From CAVVZJ01 sp963752755 (GTDB lineage: Bacteria; Planctomycetota; Planctomycetia; Isosphaerales; Isosphaeraceae), in contig CAVVZJ010000003.1 of the NCBI GenBank assembly GCA_963752755.1, forward strand, positions 62,001 to 126,000: a DNA stretch of 64,000 nucleotides, written 5' to 3'. The position numbers were made by a program, and so were the translations under genes. The notes under the pieces are model-generated. The model saw nothing but the letters and a program-made list of their open reading frames with translations. It was not told where the DNA came from and ran no database searches. Below, one piece after another: positions 44,785 through 53,792 of this stretch. Each line of letters starts with the position of its first letter. The stretch's first letter is position 1.

Positions 44785-45140
44785 GGCTCCGCTCCCTTTG
44801 GGTTCATCCACCCCTGGCTGGCTGAGGCACCATCGGAGACCTTCCGGGTGGTGCTCTGGCCGGGACCGACCACGAGGCTATCCGAGCCGACCGCCGACCG
44901 CCAGCGTCGGACGCCGGGGGCGGTCGTGGGGGAATCCGATCGAGCGATCGAGGAATCGACGCATTCCCTGTCACGACCGGCCGGCTCGATCGTAGGAATT
45001 ATCAGGTAAACGCTATCTCGCGAGGGTCGGTCTGCGCTTGTCGATCCGGGGAGCGATTGCTAGCGTGGAATGATCTGATCGAATTCTCTTGTCCCGCAAC
45101 CGACTCCTCTCCTTCCCGGTCGAGCGCGGAGGTAGCCGCC
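44785..45140. other. Divergent intergenic region
   Basis: About 355 bases between the isomerase-like and FHA genes. No coding frame, repeat or consensus-quality promoter recognised. Confidence 0.4.
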
Positions 45141-45773
45141 ATGATGACCAATACGAGACCCCTGGGCATCATGAAGCCGCTCGGGGGTGGCGATCCTATC
45201 CCCTTGAAGAAGACCGAGCTGGTCCTGGGTCGCCGGCCGACGTGCGACATCCGGCTCGATTTCGAGAACGTCTCGGGCAAGCACTGCCAGCTTCGCTACA
45301 TCAAGGGCGTCTGGCACGTCCGCGACCTGAACAGCACCAACGGCACCACGGTCAACGGCCAGAAGATCAGCAGCGAGCACGGTCTGATGCCCGACGACGA
45401 GTTGGGCGTCGCCGGCCACTACTACACGATCGACTACGACCCGGTCGCTCCCTCGTCGCTGATCGACGCCAACCTGATCCTCGAAGAGGAGCTTTCCGAA
45501 GCCCCCCGCCACCGCTCCTTGATGGAGCTGGCCGGCCTGAGCAACGACGAGTCCCCCTACCGCGGCCCCATGCCCCAGGTCCCCACCGCCCCGGTCACCC
45601 GCCGCGGTTCTCAATCGTCCGCGCCCGAGTCCCCTCCGTCCCACGACGAGGTCGAAAAGCCGCGGCCCTCGGCGCCCAAGCCCTCCACTCCCGCCGCCTC
45701 CGACGAAGACTTCTTTGACATGATCCGCGATGACGTTGAGGAGGACGATCACAAGCCGCGCAAGCGCCGCTGA
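45141..45773 (+). CDS. FHA-domain protein
   Basis: 210 residues from ATG 45141, with GGAGG upstream. The forkhead-associated domain is ELVLGRRPTCDIRLDFENVSGKHCQLR split as LVLGRRPTCDIRLD then VSGKHCQLRYIKGVWHVRDLN and STNGTTVNGQKI (residues ~25-85), with the conserved GR, SxxH and N residues. The second half is disordered, Pro/Ser-rich and acidic (DEDFFDMIRDDVEEDDHK). It binds phosphothreonine peptides, and its partner kinase is not in the window. Confidence 0.9.
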   Translation: MMTNTRPLGIMKPLGGGDPIPLKKTELVLGRRPTCDIRLDFENVSGKHCQLRYIKGVWHVRDLNSTNGTTVNGQKISSEHGLMPDDELGVAGHYYTIDYDPVAPSSLIDANLILEEELSEAPRHRSLMELAGLSNDESPYRGPMPQVPTAPVTRRGSQSSAPESPPSHDEVEKPRPSAPKPSTPAASDEDFFDMIRDDVEEDDHKPRKRR

Positions 45774-46078
45774 CCGGGCGGCGTCAGCCTTGGGATGGCC
45801 GGACGCAGGATCAACCTCGGGTGGCCGCGCGGATGTTGGTTGCACTTGAAGTCGTTCCCGGTGATCGAGGGACTCGTCCCCCACCGGGAACGCTCTCCCA
45901 CGACCACCCGCGGCCCGCGGGTCGGCGGTCCGCCGCCCTGGAGCCGCCCTCCCGGCGGCAGATACCGAAGGCCCAGACTCCCTTCCCTTTTCAGAATGAG
46001 AACGGGCCGACAGGGGGCGTCGCTCGCGTTGCGCCTCGTGGTCGTCGAGGCGTGGCGCCGGCTTGCTTTCCGGTCTGA
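45774..46078. other. Intergenic, nothing recognised
   Basis: About 300 bases with no supported gene. The minus-strand frame of the DUF1559 remnant continues in, but its content is not protein-like here. Confidence 0.35.
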
Positions 46079-46432
46079 CGGGCTTTCCGAGCCCACGATG
46101 GCCGACCAGGTGCGGGCGTTGATGGAGTCCTTGAGGAAGCAGACCGTGCCGTCGCAGAAGACCCCATTCCGGCCGCCAGGGCGGCTGTCGGCGGTGATGC
46201 TGGCCGGCTTGTCGCCCCCACTTTCCCAGGGGAATGGGCCGCTGAATTGGTTCGTCGAACCCTGACCGCCGATGCTCGTGGTGCCGGTCAGGAAGCGGTC
46301 GGCACGGGCGCCGGCGTCGCTCTGGTAGCGGGTGTTGCCGGGCCTCGGCATGTTCCTCGCTGAGAAGCTGAGGCGGTTTACGTCCGACTGGCTGAGAGAC
46401 CGCTTGCAACTCGGACCGTTGGGAGAACGCAT
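46079..46432 (-). pseudogene. 3' fragment of a DUF1559 (H-X9-DG) prepilin-like gene
   Basis: The frame reads NMPRPGNTRYQSDAGARADR, FPWESGGDKPASITADS, then GGRNGVFCDGTVCFLKDSIN and ARTWSAIVG. This matches the C-terminal third of planctomycete DUF1559 proteins, which end with a D-G-[ST]-V-x-F-[LI]-K-[DN]-[ST]-I motif. The N-terminal type IV prepilin segment and most of the body are missing, and the frame then runs on into unrelated sequence. This is a genuine truncation rather than a shift. Confidence 0.6.
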
Positions 46433-46893
46433 TCCCGCCCCGCAGGAGGTGGAAAATGGACCCGCCTCTGGCCAATCTCACGCGAAGCCTAATGAGGAGG
46501 TTTCTGGAGATTTCAATAAAACCTGAGATCGGAGACTCCGCGCTGATCTCCACCACGCAAGCCCCTGAAGTTCACCAAAGTGGAAGGTGCCCAGGAAGTT
46601 GGGTGGCCTGCCCACGTCCTCGTGGGCATGTCCGGCTTCGGGAGTGTCGAGCCCGCTCAACCTGCCCACGAGGACGTGGGCAGGCCACCCAGAATCACCG
46701 AGTCGGCGGTGGAGATCAGCGAGGAGTCTCTGATACCGTTCAGATTTCCGGATCGAGCGTTTCAACTGGGCGATCGGCTTCGTCCGGGAAGAATCCTCAC
46801 CTGGTCGCCTCCGAGAAATCGCCAAGATCACTGCCGGGATGACCGATTCTCCCCATGTTGTCGGGAATGCGGGTCGAGGGCGGAGGGGAGCGG
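46433..46893. other. Intergenic, contains a long inverted repeat
   Basis: About 460 bases without a gene. The 28-bp inverted repeat at 46601-46690 is the only structure. Confidence 0.5.
46601..46690. repeat. Long inverted repeat (28-bp arms), MITE-like or dispersed palindrome
   Basis: Arms 46601-46628 and 46663-46690 are perfectly complementary with a 34-nt centre. Each arm contains an internal hairpin (TGCCCACG-TCCT-CGTGGGCA in the left one). There is no coding content and no visible target duplication. It is either a small non-autonomous element or a bidirectional structural repeat. Confidence 0.75.
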
Positions 46894-48486
46894 ATGACGC
46901 GACGGATCGTCCTGGGGTGCCTCGTGATGGGCCTGGTGCTGGCGGGCACGTGGACCCGCGAGGCCGGGGCCCAGGAGGAGGAACTCCTGCCGACGATCAT
47001 CGGCGGCCCCGGCGGAATCGAGGCGGGGGTCACCAGTCTGGGACGCTCCCCCGGCGCCGGCGGCTTGATTTTTGAGGGAGTGCCCGGGACGGGCGAGCCC
47101 TTGCTGGGCGGTCGCCCGGGACCGGCCTTCCCCCGGGTGCCGAGTGCCGTCACGAGGCCGGGAGGCGGGTTCCGGATCGCTCCGAGCCGTGGCCTGGCCT
47201 TGCCGCCCCCCCTGCCCTTTCTGGAGTCGCCAGCTTATGGCCCTCTGGACTTGCCCGCGGACGCGGAGCCTGAAGGGCCACCCGACGGCCTGACCCTGGA
47301 CCAGGCCATCGAACGTCTCATCCAGGCCAACCTGGACCTGAGCGCCCGTTTCCACGAGATTCCGAAGGCCCAGGCCGACATCCTCACCGCCGGTCTCCGG
47401 GCCAACCCACTCCTCTTCTTCGACGCTCAGCGCATCCCCTACGGGGGCGCGGGTCGAACGGCCGGACCCAGCGCGGCTAGCAACATCACGTCCGAATACG
47501 ACCTGAACGTCAACCATCCTCTCGACCTGAACCACAAGCGTCGAGCGCGGCAGGAGGTCGCCCGACGAGCCGAGCGGGTCCTGGAGGCGCAGTTTCAGGA
47601 TGCGGTGCGGGTCGAGATGGACAACCTGGGTGCGGCTTACGTCGCCGTTCTGGGTCAGCGGGAGACGGTCCGGTTTGCCAGGGCGAGCGTCGAGGGGCTT
47701 CAAGAGATCGCGGCGACGACGCGGGTGCAACTGGAACAGCAGGCGATCGCCGAGGCCGATTTCCTGCAGGTCCGCGGCCAGCTTCACGCCGCCCGGATCG
47801 GGCTGCGGGACGCCGAGGAGTCGTTTCTCGACGCCAAGCGGAATCTCGGCCTGTTGCTGAACCTGCCAATGCCTCAGGCCGAGATGCTGCAACTTCGCGG
47901 GACGATCCGGGACCAGGCCCCACCGGCACCCCCGATCGCCGTACTGACTGCGATCGCCTTGCAATGTCGGCCCGACCTCACCGCCTTCCGGCTCGGAGTC
48001 GCCCGCGCCGAGGCCGACGTGCGGCTGGCCCGGGCCAACCGGTTCCAGGATGTGTACCTGCTCTACCAGCCCTACACCTGGGAAGGTGGCGTCACCTCCT
48101 GGGCGATGGGCGCAACGGTCCCCTTGCCGGTCTACAACCGCAACCAGGGGCTCATTCGACGTGCCCGGATCAACGTCTCGCAGGTGCAGACCGAGCTGGC
48201 CGCCCAGGAACAACGGGTCCTCGCCGAGGTTCGCAAGGCCGAGCGAGAATACCGCCTGACGCGACGGGCCGTCGAGGACGTCGAGAGGGACCTCTTGCCC
48301 GATGCCCGCCTCGTCCGCGACTCGGCCCGGAAGCGGTTCACCCTGGGCGAGATCGACGCCATCGCCTGGCTCAACGCCCAGCGAGCCTACAACGACATCG
48401 TGCGCCAGTATCGAGACACCCTGGTCCGCCACCGCCTCAGCATGCTCCGACTCAACACGGCCATCGGCCATCGGGTCTTACCCTGA
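46894..48486 (+). CDS. TolC-family outer-membrane efflux protein
   Basis: 530 residues from ATG 46894 after GGAGGGGAG. Signal peptide TRRIVLGCLVMGLVLAG. After a Gly/Pro-rich region, residues ~140-525 contain the two outer-membrane-efflux repeats. These include LTLDQAIERLIQANLDLSAR, YVAVLGQRETVRFARASVEG, LQVRGQLHAARIGLRDAEES, FRLGVARAEADVRLARANRF and KAEREYRLTRRAVEDVERDL. Helical heptads dominate. It would form the outer channel of a tripartite pump of the heavy-metal or cobalt-zinc-cadmium type. The inner pump and adaptor genes are not adjacent. Confidence 0.88.
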   Translation: MTRRIVLGCLVMGLVLAGTWTREAGAQEEELLPTIIGGPGGIEAGVTSLGRSPGAGGLIFEGVPGTGEPLLGGRPGPAFPRVPSAVTRPGGGFRIAPSRGLALPPPLPFLESPAYGPLDLPADAEPEGPPDGLTLDQAIERLIQANLDLSARFHEIPKAQADILTAGLRANPLLFFDAQRIPYGGAGRTAGPSAASNITSEYDLNVNHPLDLNHKRRARQEVARRAERVLEAQFQDAVRVEMDNLGAAYVAVLGQRETVRFARASVEGLQEIAATTRVQLEQQAIAEADFLQVRGQLHAARIGLRDAEESFLDAKRNLGLLLNLPMPQAEMLQLRGTIRDQAPPAPPIAVLTAIALQCRPDLTAFRLGVARAEADVRLARANRFQDVYLLYQPYTWEGGVTSWAMGATVPLPVYNRNQGLIRRARINVSQVQTELAAQEQRVLAEVRKAEREYRLTRRAVEDVERDLLPDARLVRDSARKRFTLGEIDAIAWLNAQRAYNDIVRQYRDTLVRHRLSMLRLNTAIGHRVLP

Positions 48487-48718
48487 CCCCGACGACCGAA
48501 CCCACGGGCGTCCCACACCTCGGTCGATCTTCTCCCGTTGGGCCACTTGCCCCCTCCGGCCAGGATCGCCAAACGGGAGCGTGTCCCCGGATGGACCCTC
48601 GGGATGGCCCGTTCCGCGCCTCGTCGCCCTCGTGATCGCGGCGGTGCCGCTGCGGTTCCCCCAGGTCACACGCCAGGGGAAAAGACACGCCGATCGCCGT
48701 CGAGTCGGGCGCAGCGGC

Positions 48719-49027
48719 TCACACGCTCTCTCCATCGGATTCGGACCTCTGATCCTCCCGATACATCGGCCCCTCGCCTGTCAGGAGCCAGTGCGGCTCG
48801 ACGGCCGTCGCCTCGATGAATCGGAGGAGGACGGTCCCGGGCAGCGCCGCACCCGACTCGTAGTCGATCCAGTTCCGATACGGCAGACCGAGGGATCGGG
48901 CCAGTAACGGCCCGCCGTGAACCCCGAACAATTCCAATCGGATCGTACGCAGCCGCTCAGCGAGTGCGAGGCGTACGTCCCGGCGCGGAGGGATCGCGTT
49001 CCCTTCGTGATCAGCGCTCGTGCTCAT
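48719..49027 (-). CDS. HTH transcriptional regulator (phage-repressor-like)
   Basis: 102 residues starting at ATG 49027 (MSTSADHEGN). The helical core RLALAERLRTIRLELFGVHG, PLLARSLGLPYRNWIDYESG and LPGTVLLRFIEATAVEPHWL reads as a CI/XRE-type helix-turn-helix with the W-L-L-T-G-E-G tail common in phage-repressor homologues. The frame upstream to 49126 is not conserved-looking. It stands alone. Confidence 0.8.
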   Translation of the reverse strand: MSTSADHEGNAIPPRRDVRLALAERLRTIRLELFGVHGGPLLARSLGLPYRNWIDYESGAALPGTVLLRFIEATAVEPHWLLTGEGPMYREDQRSESDGESV

Positions 49028-49349
49028 GATGCTTACCCGGGTACCCCGCGAACGCGCCTGACCTGTTCCGAGGATTTGACGCGGGTACGGAGTCTCCATG
49101 ATCCCATCCTCCTCGACCACCTTCAATGGAGGCTCTCGGAAAGTGGCCCATGATTTGATCTTCCTGCTCCGGTCCGTCGCGAATGGAAGCCGTCTTGCCT
49201 GCTCAGGAGGAGGGAGGCTTTGCGCCGTGGATGATCTCCCATTGAAGATTCATGGATGGGGTCATTGATTTTCTCGGCGTGAGTGCCTATCCTGAAATGG
49301 ACGGGATCAGGATGTGTTGTCTTTATTTAGGAAGGTCTTTGGTGCCAAA
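49028..49349. other. Intergenic, nothing recognised
   Basis: About 320 bases with divergent promoters expected. It is locally less GC-rich than the surroundings and shows no clear box pair. Confidence 0.35.
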
Positions 49350-49568
49350 ATGAGCATTCCCCCCAAGTCTGCCTCACTGCACCTCCTCTGCAAACTGTAT
49401 CTTGGCTGGCAGGCCTCCACGCCCGAGGAAGAGGCAGTCGGAGAGTGTCTTCGTAGGCTACTGGATGAGGAAATCCGCCGGGTTTACCCCCAGGCTTTCA
49501 ACGAGCCCGCGGAGGCAAGCCTCCAAGAACCCGGGGAACGTAGGACGGCCGCGTTCTCACCAAATTAA
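49350..49568 (+). CDS. Small hypothetical protein (72 aa)
   Basis: From ATG 49350, with a possible TTG start at 49314. It reads PPKSASLHLLCKLYLGWQAS then TPEEEAVGECLRRLLDEEIR. Helical and charged with no known motif. The composition suggests a real protein, but the ribosome-binding site is weak. Confidence 0.4.
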   Translation: MSIPPKSASLHLLCKLYLGWQASTPEEEAVGECLRRLLDEEIRRVYPQAFNEPAEASLQEPGERRTAAFSPN

Positions 49569-49744
49569 AAGCTGGCCACCACCGCCCTGTCGTCATCTGG
49601 CGATTTGCGAGCGAAGTCCACGGCTCGTTCGTCGCGGAAGCTTCCCCGCAGGGGTGGGGGTTTCCTGGCAAACACCCATGATTCCGGGGTAGGCATTCTG
49701 GCAAGAACGCACGGATCGCGGCCGTTTGTCCGTCTGGTGAGAAA

Positions 49745-50059
49745 TCAGGGCGTTGGGGCGTCCAGGGAAGCGGGCGACTCGCCCGCTTCCCGTTGCCAGG
49801 GCTGATCGGGGCCGGATCGCCAGGCGAACCAGCCGACCGGCAGGTCGGCCAGTTCGTGGAGGCTCGGATCGGCAAGGACCAGCGCACCGAGACTCACGAT
49901 CGCCGCGTCACTCTCGAAGACATGCTCGCCGTCGAGGAACTGCCAGGAGCCGTCGTCCTCGTCGTGGGTGACCAGCAGCAAGGGGGCTCGACCCTGGAGG
50001 ATACGGACGAGGGTAATCACCTCCGAGCCGGGAGGATCGAGGAAGTTCCAGTCGTCCAT
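49745..50059 (-). CDS. Conserved hypothetical protein (104 aa)
   Basis: Reads ITLVRILQGRAPLLLVTHDE then DGSWQFLDGEHVFESDAAIV and LADLPVGWFAWRSGPDQPW. The strand-rich layout with WQFL and GWxAWR looks like small DUF2185/immunity-type proteins, but I cannot assign a function. It precedes the erythromycin-esterase homologue by 59 bases in the opposite order, same strand. Confidence 0.65.
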   Translation of the reverse strand: MDDWNFLDPPGSEVITLVRILQGRAPLLLVTHDEDDGSWQFLDGEHVFESDAAIVSLGALVLADPSLHELADLPVGWFAWRSGPDQPWQREAGESPASLDAPTP

Positions 50060-50118
50060 CGCGAAGTCCCGAGAAGGCGGTGGTCACGGCGGACAGGAAG
50101 AAAGCCCAGGGTCGGCGT

Positions 50119-51477
50119 TCAGACGCCTGAGGGGTAAGTTTCCGAGACCTCGCCGGCGACCCAGTCGGACGTCCGTTCCAGTGGCTCGACGGCGCGGGTC
50201 CGGTCGATGTGGATCACGGCATCGAACTGCTCGGCGAGTCGGGCGGGGAAGTAGTGGCTGGCACGCTCGGTCTCGGGCCGGTAGATCACACCGATGGCCC
50301 GCTCCAGGCGGGGTTGTCGGAGAGCCTCGGCGACCGGACCGCCGCGCAAGGGGAGGAAAAACCGTTCCAGGCCGGTCTCGTGCAGGAGGGACTCGTAGCT
50401 ATCGGGCCGTGAGGGCCGGACCCGCTTCCGCTCGGCCGGCGCATCCCAGTTCGAGGCCGCCGTGACCGTGCCGTCGTGAGTGGTGAAGCCGACGAGGACG
50501 GCCTCATCGCCGTAACGCTCGCGGACAAGCTGGCCCAGGTTCCACTCGCCGCGGTCGGCCATCTGGGTGGCGCGGGCGTCGCCGAGGTGGGAGTTGTGAG
50601 CCCAGACGACGACTTTCACCGGCGCCGTGTTGCGGCTGAGGTGAGCGACCAGGGCGTCCAGCGTCTCGACCATGTGGCGGTCGCGGAGATTCCAGGAGGC
50701 GACCTCACCGCGGTACATCGTGCGGTAGTACTGCTCGGCGTCGCGGACGACCCGGGCGTTTTGCTCGGCGTCGAAGAAGTCGTCCTCGGCGATCCGGCCG
50801 TCGCGCAGGGCATATTCGATGGCAGCGCGCTGAAGCTCGACGAGCTGGGTGACGACCTCGTTCTCGCACGACTGGCCCAGGCCGATCGAGGCAGCGAAGC
50901 CATAAGCCTGCTCGTCGTCGCCATGGAGATCGAAGCAGGCGTAGCGCTCGCGAGCGCGGCCGGCGGCCTCGGGATCGACCTTGTCGAGATAGGCGATCAC
51001 GGCGGCCATCGAGGCGTGGAGGCTGTAAAGATCCAGCCCGTAGAAGCCGACGCGTCGCTCGGGTCGGTCGATGGCGTCGTTGTGTTCGCGGAGCCAGCCG
51101 ACGAAGTCTAGCACGTCGGCGTTGCGCCACATCCAGGCCGGGAACCGTCGGAAGCCGGCGAGGGCTTCGATGGCCTCGGCGTCCTCGCTCCGCCCGCGGA
51201 CGTGGCGGTTGACGCGGTCGGCGTCGGGCCAGTCGGCCTCGACGGCCACGGCGTGGAAGCCTTTCTCAAGGATCAGGCGTCGGGTGATCCGGGCGCGCTC
51301 GCGATAGAACTCGTGGGTGCCGTGCGACGCCTCGCCGAGGAGCACGAACCGGGCCTCGCCGATCCGTTCCATCAGCGGGTCGTAATCCTGGACCGCGCCG
51401 GTCAGTGGATGCGCAGCTCGTCGGATCGTCTGGACGAGCAGGTCGCGGGTCCAATCCTCTCGGCTCAGGTTGGTCAT
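50119..51477 (-). CDS. Erythromycin esterase-family protein
   Basis: 452 residues. The family core is RFVLLGEASHGTHEFYRERA, KGFHAVAVEADWPDADRVNR, FYGLDLYSLHASMAAVIAYL and KVVVWAHNSHLGDARATQMA, with GTVTAASNWDAPAERKRVRP later. The catalytic His of GEASHGTHEF and the Glu in VAVEADWPD are present. Members of this COG2312 type are widespread, often lack macrolide-esterase activity, and may act on other lactones or esters. Resistance should not be assumed. Confidence 0.88.
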   Translation of the reverse strand: MTNLSREDWTRDLLVQTIRRAAHPLTGAVQDYDPLMERIGEARFVLLGEASHGTHEFYRERARITRRLILEKGFHAVAVEADWPDADRVNRHVRGRSEDAEAIEALAGFRRFPAWMWRNADVLDFVGWLREHNDAIDRPERRVGFYGLDLYSLHASMAAVIAYLDKVDPEAAGRARERYACFDLHGDDEQAYGFAASIGLGQSCENEVVTQLVELQRAAIEYALRDGRIAEDDFFDAEQNARVVRDAEQYYRTMYRGEVASWNLRDRHMVETLDALVAHLSRNTAPVKVVVWAHNSHLGDARATQMADRGEWNLGQLVRERYGDEAVLVGFTTHDGTVTAASNWDAPAERKRVRPSRPDSYESLLHETGLERFFLPLRGGPVAEALRQPRLERAIGVIYRPETERASHYFPARLAEQFDAVIHIDRTRAVEPLERTSDWVAGEVSETYPSGV

Positions 51478-51654
51478 CGCGTTGGCTCCTCATCGCATGC
51501 GGATCGGGGTGGGAGACGGGTCCTGGCCCCACGTTCGAAGCGATTGCGGACCTCCTCCTCGGTCGTCCTGGTGAAATCCCCGTACCAGCGTCCCACGGAG
51601 TCGATAGATTCCGGGGTCATCGCGGTCGCAGCCGTGCGCCGCGGGGCGGACCGA

Positions 51655-52911
51655 TCAGGACGAGGCGGAGGCGGCGAGCCGATCGAAGAGGGTCGCGAGT
51701 CGGGGGAGCGTCACGTCCTGAGCGTGCTGCTCCCGGACAACCTCCGCGGCGGCCAGGCCGAGGGGCCGATGGTCAGCGGGGTTGTCGAGCACGGCCAGCG
51801 CGGTACGGAGGGCCTGGTCAGGGTCGTCGGGCGGGACGAGCAGGCCCGTTCGACCCGGTTCGAGGAACTCGCGGACCGGCTCGGTGTCCCAGGCGAGGAC
51901 GACCACCCCGGCCGACATCGCCTCCAGCAGCGACCGCGCGACCGGATAGGAGCGGCTCGGATGAATGTGCAGATCGCTGGCGGCCAGGACGTCGGCCACG
52001 ACCGCTGGCGCCACCGTGCCGAGCCTCCAGAAGCGATCGGGGTCGATCGGTGGCGACTGGGCGAGCAGGAGGTCGGCGTAGGACTGGTTGTAGTGGCGGA
52101 GGTCCACCATCCGTCGGACCGGCCCGTCGCCCACGACCACGCAGACGACGTCACGACGCTCGGCCATCAGGCGGTTGGCCAGGCTCAGGAACCGATCGAA
52201 CCCGCGAAGGCGATCGGGCACCTGGCTGATGAACGTCACGACCCGCGTCTCGGGGCCGATCGCGCGACCGGCCAGCTCGCGGGGGCGCTCGCGTCGCGAC
52301 GCGAATCGGCGGGTGTCCACGCCGAGGCCGATCACGGCGAGGTCGTCGCGGTACTCGGAGGGGTACAGGTCGCGTTGCCAGACGGAACCGGTCCAGGGCG
52401 TGACGCCATTCTCCAGGTCGAGCAGATCCATGGCGTTGGCTGAACGTCGCCACTGGACATATTCAGGGGGTAGCTGGGCGGCGTCCTCATCGGCCAGATC
52501 GTTGTGATGGGGGTGAAGATAGGCATGGAAGAGGTTGACGATGGGGATGCGTGGGTAAGTGACCGGGACGAAGAGGGTCGAGCCGAGCCCGGCGGAGTGG
52601 CCGAGCACGATATCCAGAGGACGCGGGCGGTGGGCCTCGATGACCTCCCAGGCGCCATAGGCATAGCAGAGCCCGCGCTCCAGGTTTCGCGTCCACGAGA
52701 CCGACATCTCCCGGGCGACGCCCCCAACGTTGAAGGCGATCGGCTCCAGGCCCCGGCCAACCGACTCCGGCCAACGCTCGGGCGGGTCGGCCTTGTGGAA
52801 GAAGAACCAGATGCGATAGCCTCGGCAACGGACGAGCCAGTCGGCGACGCTTCCCAGTCGGCCCGGGAAGCGGGGTTCCACGCACAGTAACTGCAATGGG
52901 TCCTGCGCCAT
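51655..52911 (-). CDS. Glycosyltransferase family 4 (GT-B)
   Basis: 418 residues starting at MAQDPLQLLCVEPRFPGRLG (52911). GT-B features are ETRVVTFISQVPDRLRGFDR (start of the C-terminal Rossmann domain), VCVVVGDGPVRRM and HIHPSRSYPVARSLLEAMSA followed by FLEPGRTGLLVPPDDPDQAL, the E-x7-E-like sugar-nucleotide site. The upstream open frame to 53085 is not domain-like. Cytoplasmic face of the membrane; acceptor unknown, probably a polysaccharide or glycan pathway. Confidence 0.9.
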   Translation of the reverse strand: MAQDPLQLLCVEPRFPGRLGSVADWLVRCRGYRIWFFFHKADPPERWPESVGRGLEPIAFNVGGVAREMSVSWTRNLERGLCYAYGAWEVIEAHRPRPLDIVLGHSAGLGSTLFVPVTYPRIPIVNLFHAYLHPHHNDLADEDAAQLPPEYVQWRRSANAMDLLDLENGVTPWTGSVWQRDLYPSEYRDDLAVIGLGVDTRRFASRRERPRELAGRAIGPETRVVTFISQVPDRLRGFDRFLSLANRLMAERRDVVCVVVGDGPVRRMVDLRHYNQSYADLLLAQSPPIDPDRFWRLGTVAPAVVADVLAASDLHIHPSRSYPVARSLLEAMSAGVVVLAWDTEPVREFLEPGRTGLLVPPDDPDQALRTALAVLDNPADHRPLGLAAAEVVREQHAQDVTLPRLATLFDRLAASASS

Positions 52912-53234
52912 CGTCGAGGCCGGCCGTGAAGGTCTGCGAACTCGGGCGCCGGCCGGTTCGCCGACGCCTGTGGTCCGGCAGCATATCCGACCGGCCAGCC
53001 GCCCGGATAGGCTCAGGTAACTTTGGATAATGCCATCGAGGAGAACCGACCCGACATCAAGGCCCAGATCGATGTTACCGCGCATGCGTGAGAGCGGCGT
53101 TGCCTTTGCCAGCGGACTGGCCTGGTAATTGCAGCAACTTCTTGATTTGGTTCGGTGCCCACCGTCCGTTCCAACCGATCACGGTCGCATCGGCGAGCGT
53201 TTCAGGGTCGGTTCGCGGTGGAAGGAGGATCACC

Positions 53235-53783
53235 GTGGCAGACGCAACCCTTGGTGATGAAGGCGATTCCGTGGTTATCTCGCAGCTTGATGTCCCCCTG
53301 GAGCGGGATGTCTTCCTACGGTCCTTGATTCGGGAGTTATCGGGAACGCTTCAGGACGTCGTTGGGTTGGAGGAAGCCTCCGGGTTCATCAGCGTTGTTG
53401 GCCAGCGGATCGGCGAGGCCATCGGTGAGGCGTATTGCTCGGCGCTTCAGGTTGAGGGTTTGTCGCGAGAGCAGGTCTCCGACGTCCTGGTGGACCTGAA
53501 GCGTCGGATTCGGGGCGACTTCTTCATCATCGAACAGAACGATGAGAAGATTGTCCTGGGTAACCGGGCCTGTCCGTTCGCTGAGAAGGTGATTGGCCGC
53601 CCGTCGATGTGCATGATGACGTCGAACGTATTCGGGGTCATCGCGGCGGAAAACCTCGGGTATGCCAAGGTGTCGCTTGAGGAAACCATCGCGAAGGGGG
53701 ATGCGGGTTGTCGGGTCGTGGTTTACCTGAAGCCAACGGAAGAGTCGGAGGCCGCCGCCGGCCGGGAATACTACGGGGGTTGA
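53235..53783 (+). CDS. Methanogen output domain 1 (MOD1) signalling protein
   Basis: 182 residues from GTG 53235, with a full AAGGAGG at 53222-53228. The MOD1 signature is in FAEKVIGRPSMCMMTSNVFG and VIAAENLGYAKVSLEETIAK, then GDAGCRVVVYLKPTEESE. The N-terminal half is helical (ERDVFLRSLIRELSGTLQDV). MOD1 is a putative sensory output module found in archaeal and bacterial signalling proteins. The histidine kinase gene starts nine bases later, so the two very likely act in one circuit. Confidence 0.85.
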   Translation: MADATLGDEGDSVVISQLDVPLERDVFLRSLIRELSGTLQDVVGLEEASGFISVVGQRIGEAIGEAYCSALQVEGLSREQVSDVLVDLKRRIRGDFFIIEQNDEKIVLGNRACPFAEKVIGRPSMCMMTSNVFGVIAAENLGYAKVSLEETIAKGDAGCRVVVYLKPTEESEAAAGREYYGG

Positions 53784-53792
53784 TCGCCGATC

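Noticed and set aside
50119..51477. Acquired macrolide resistance gene
   Set aside because: Although in the erythromycin-esterase family, homologues of this type are common chromosomal genes with unknown substrates; no mobile context nearby.
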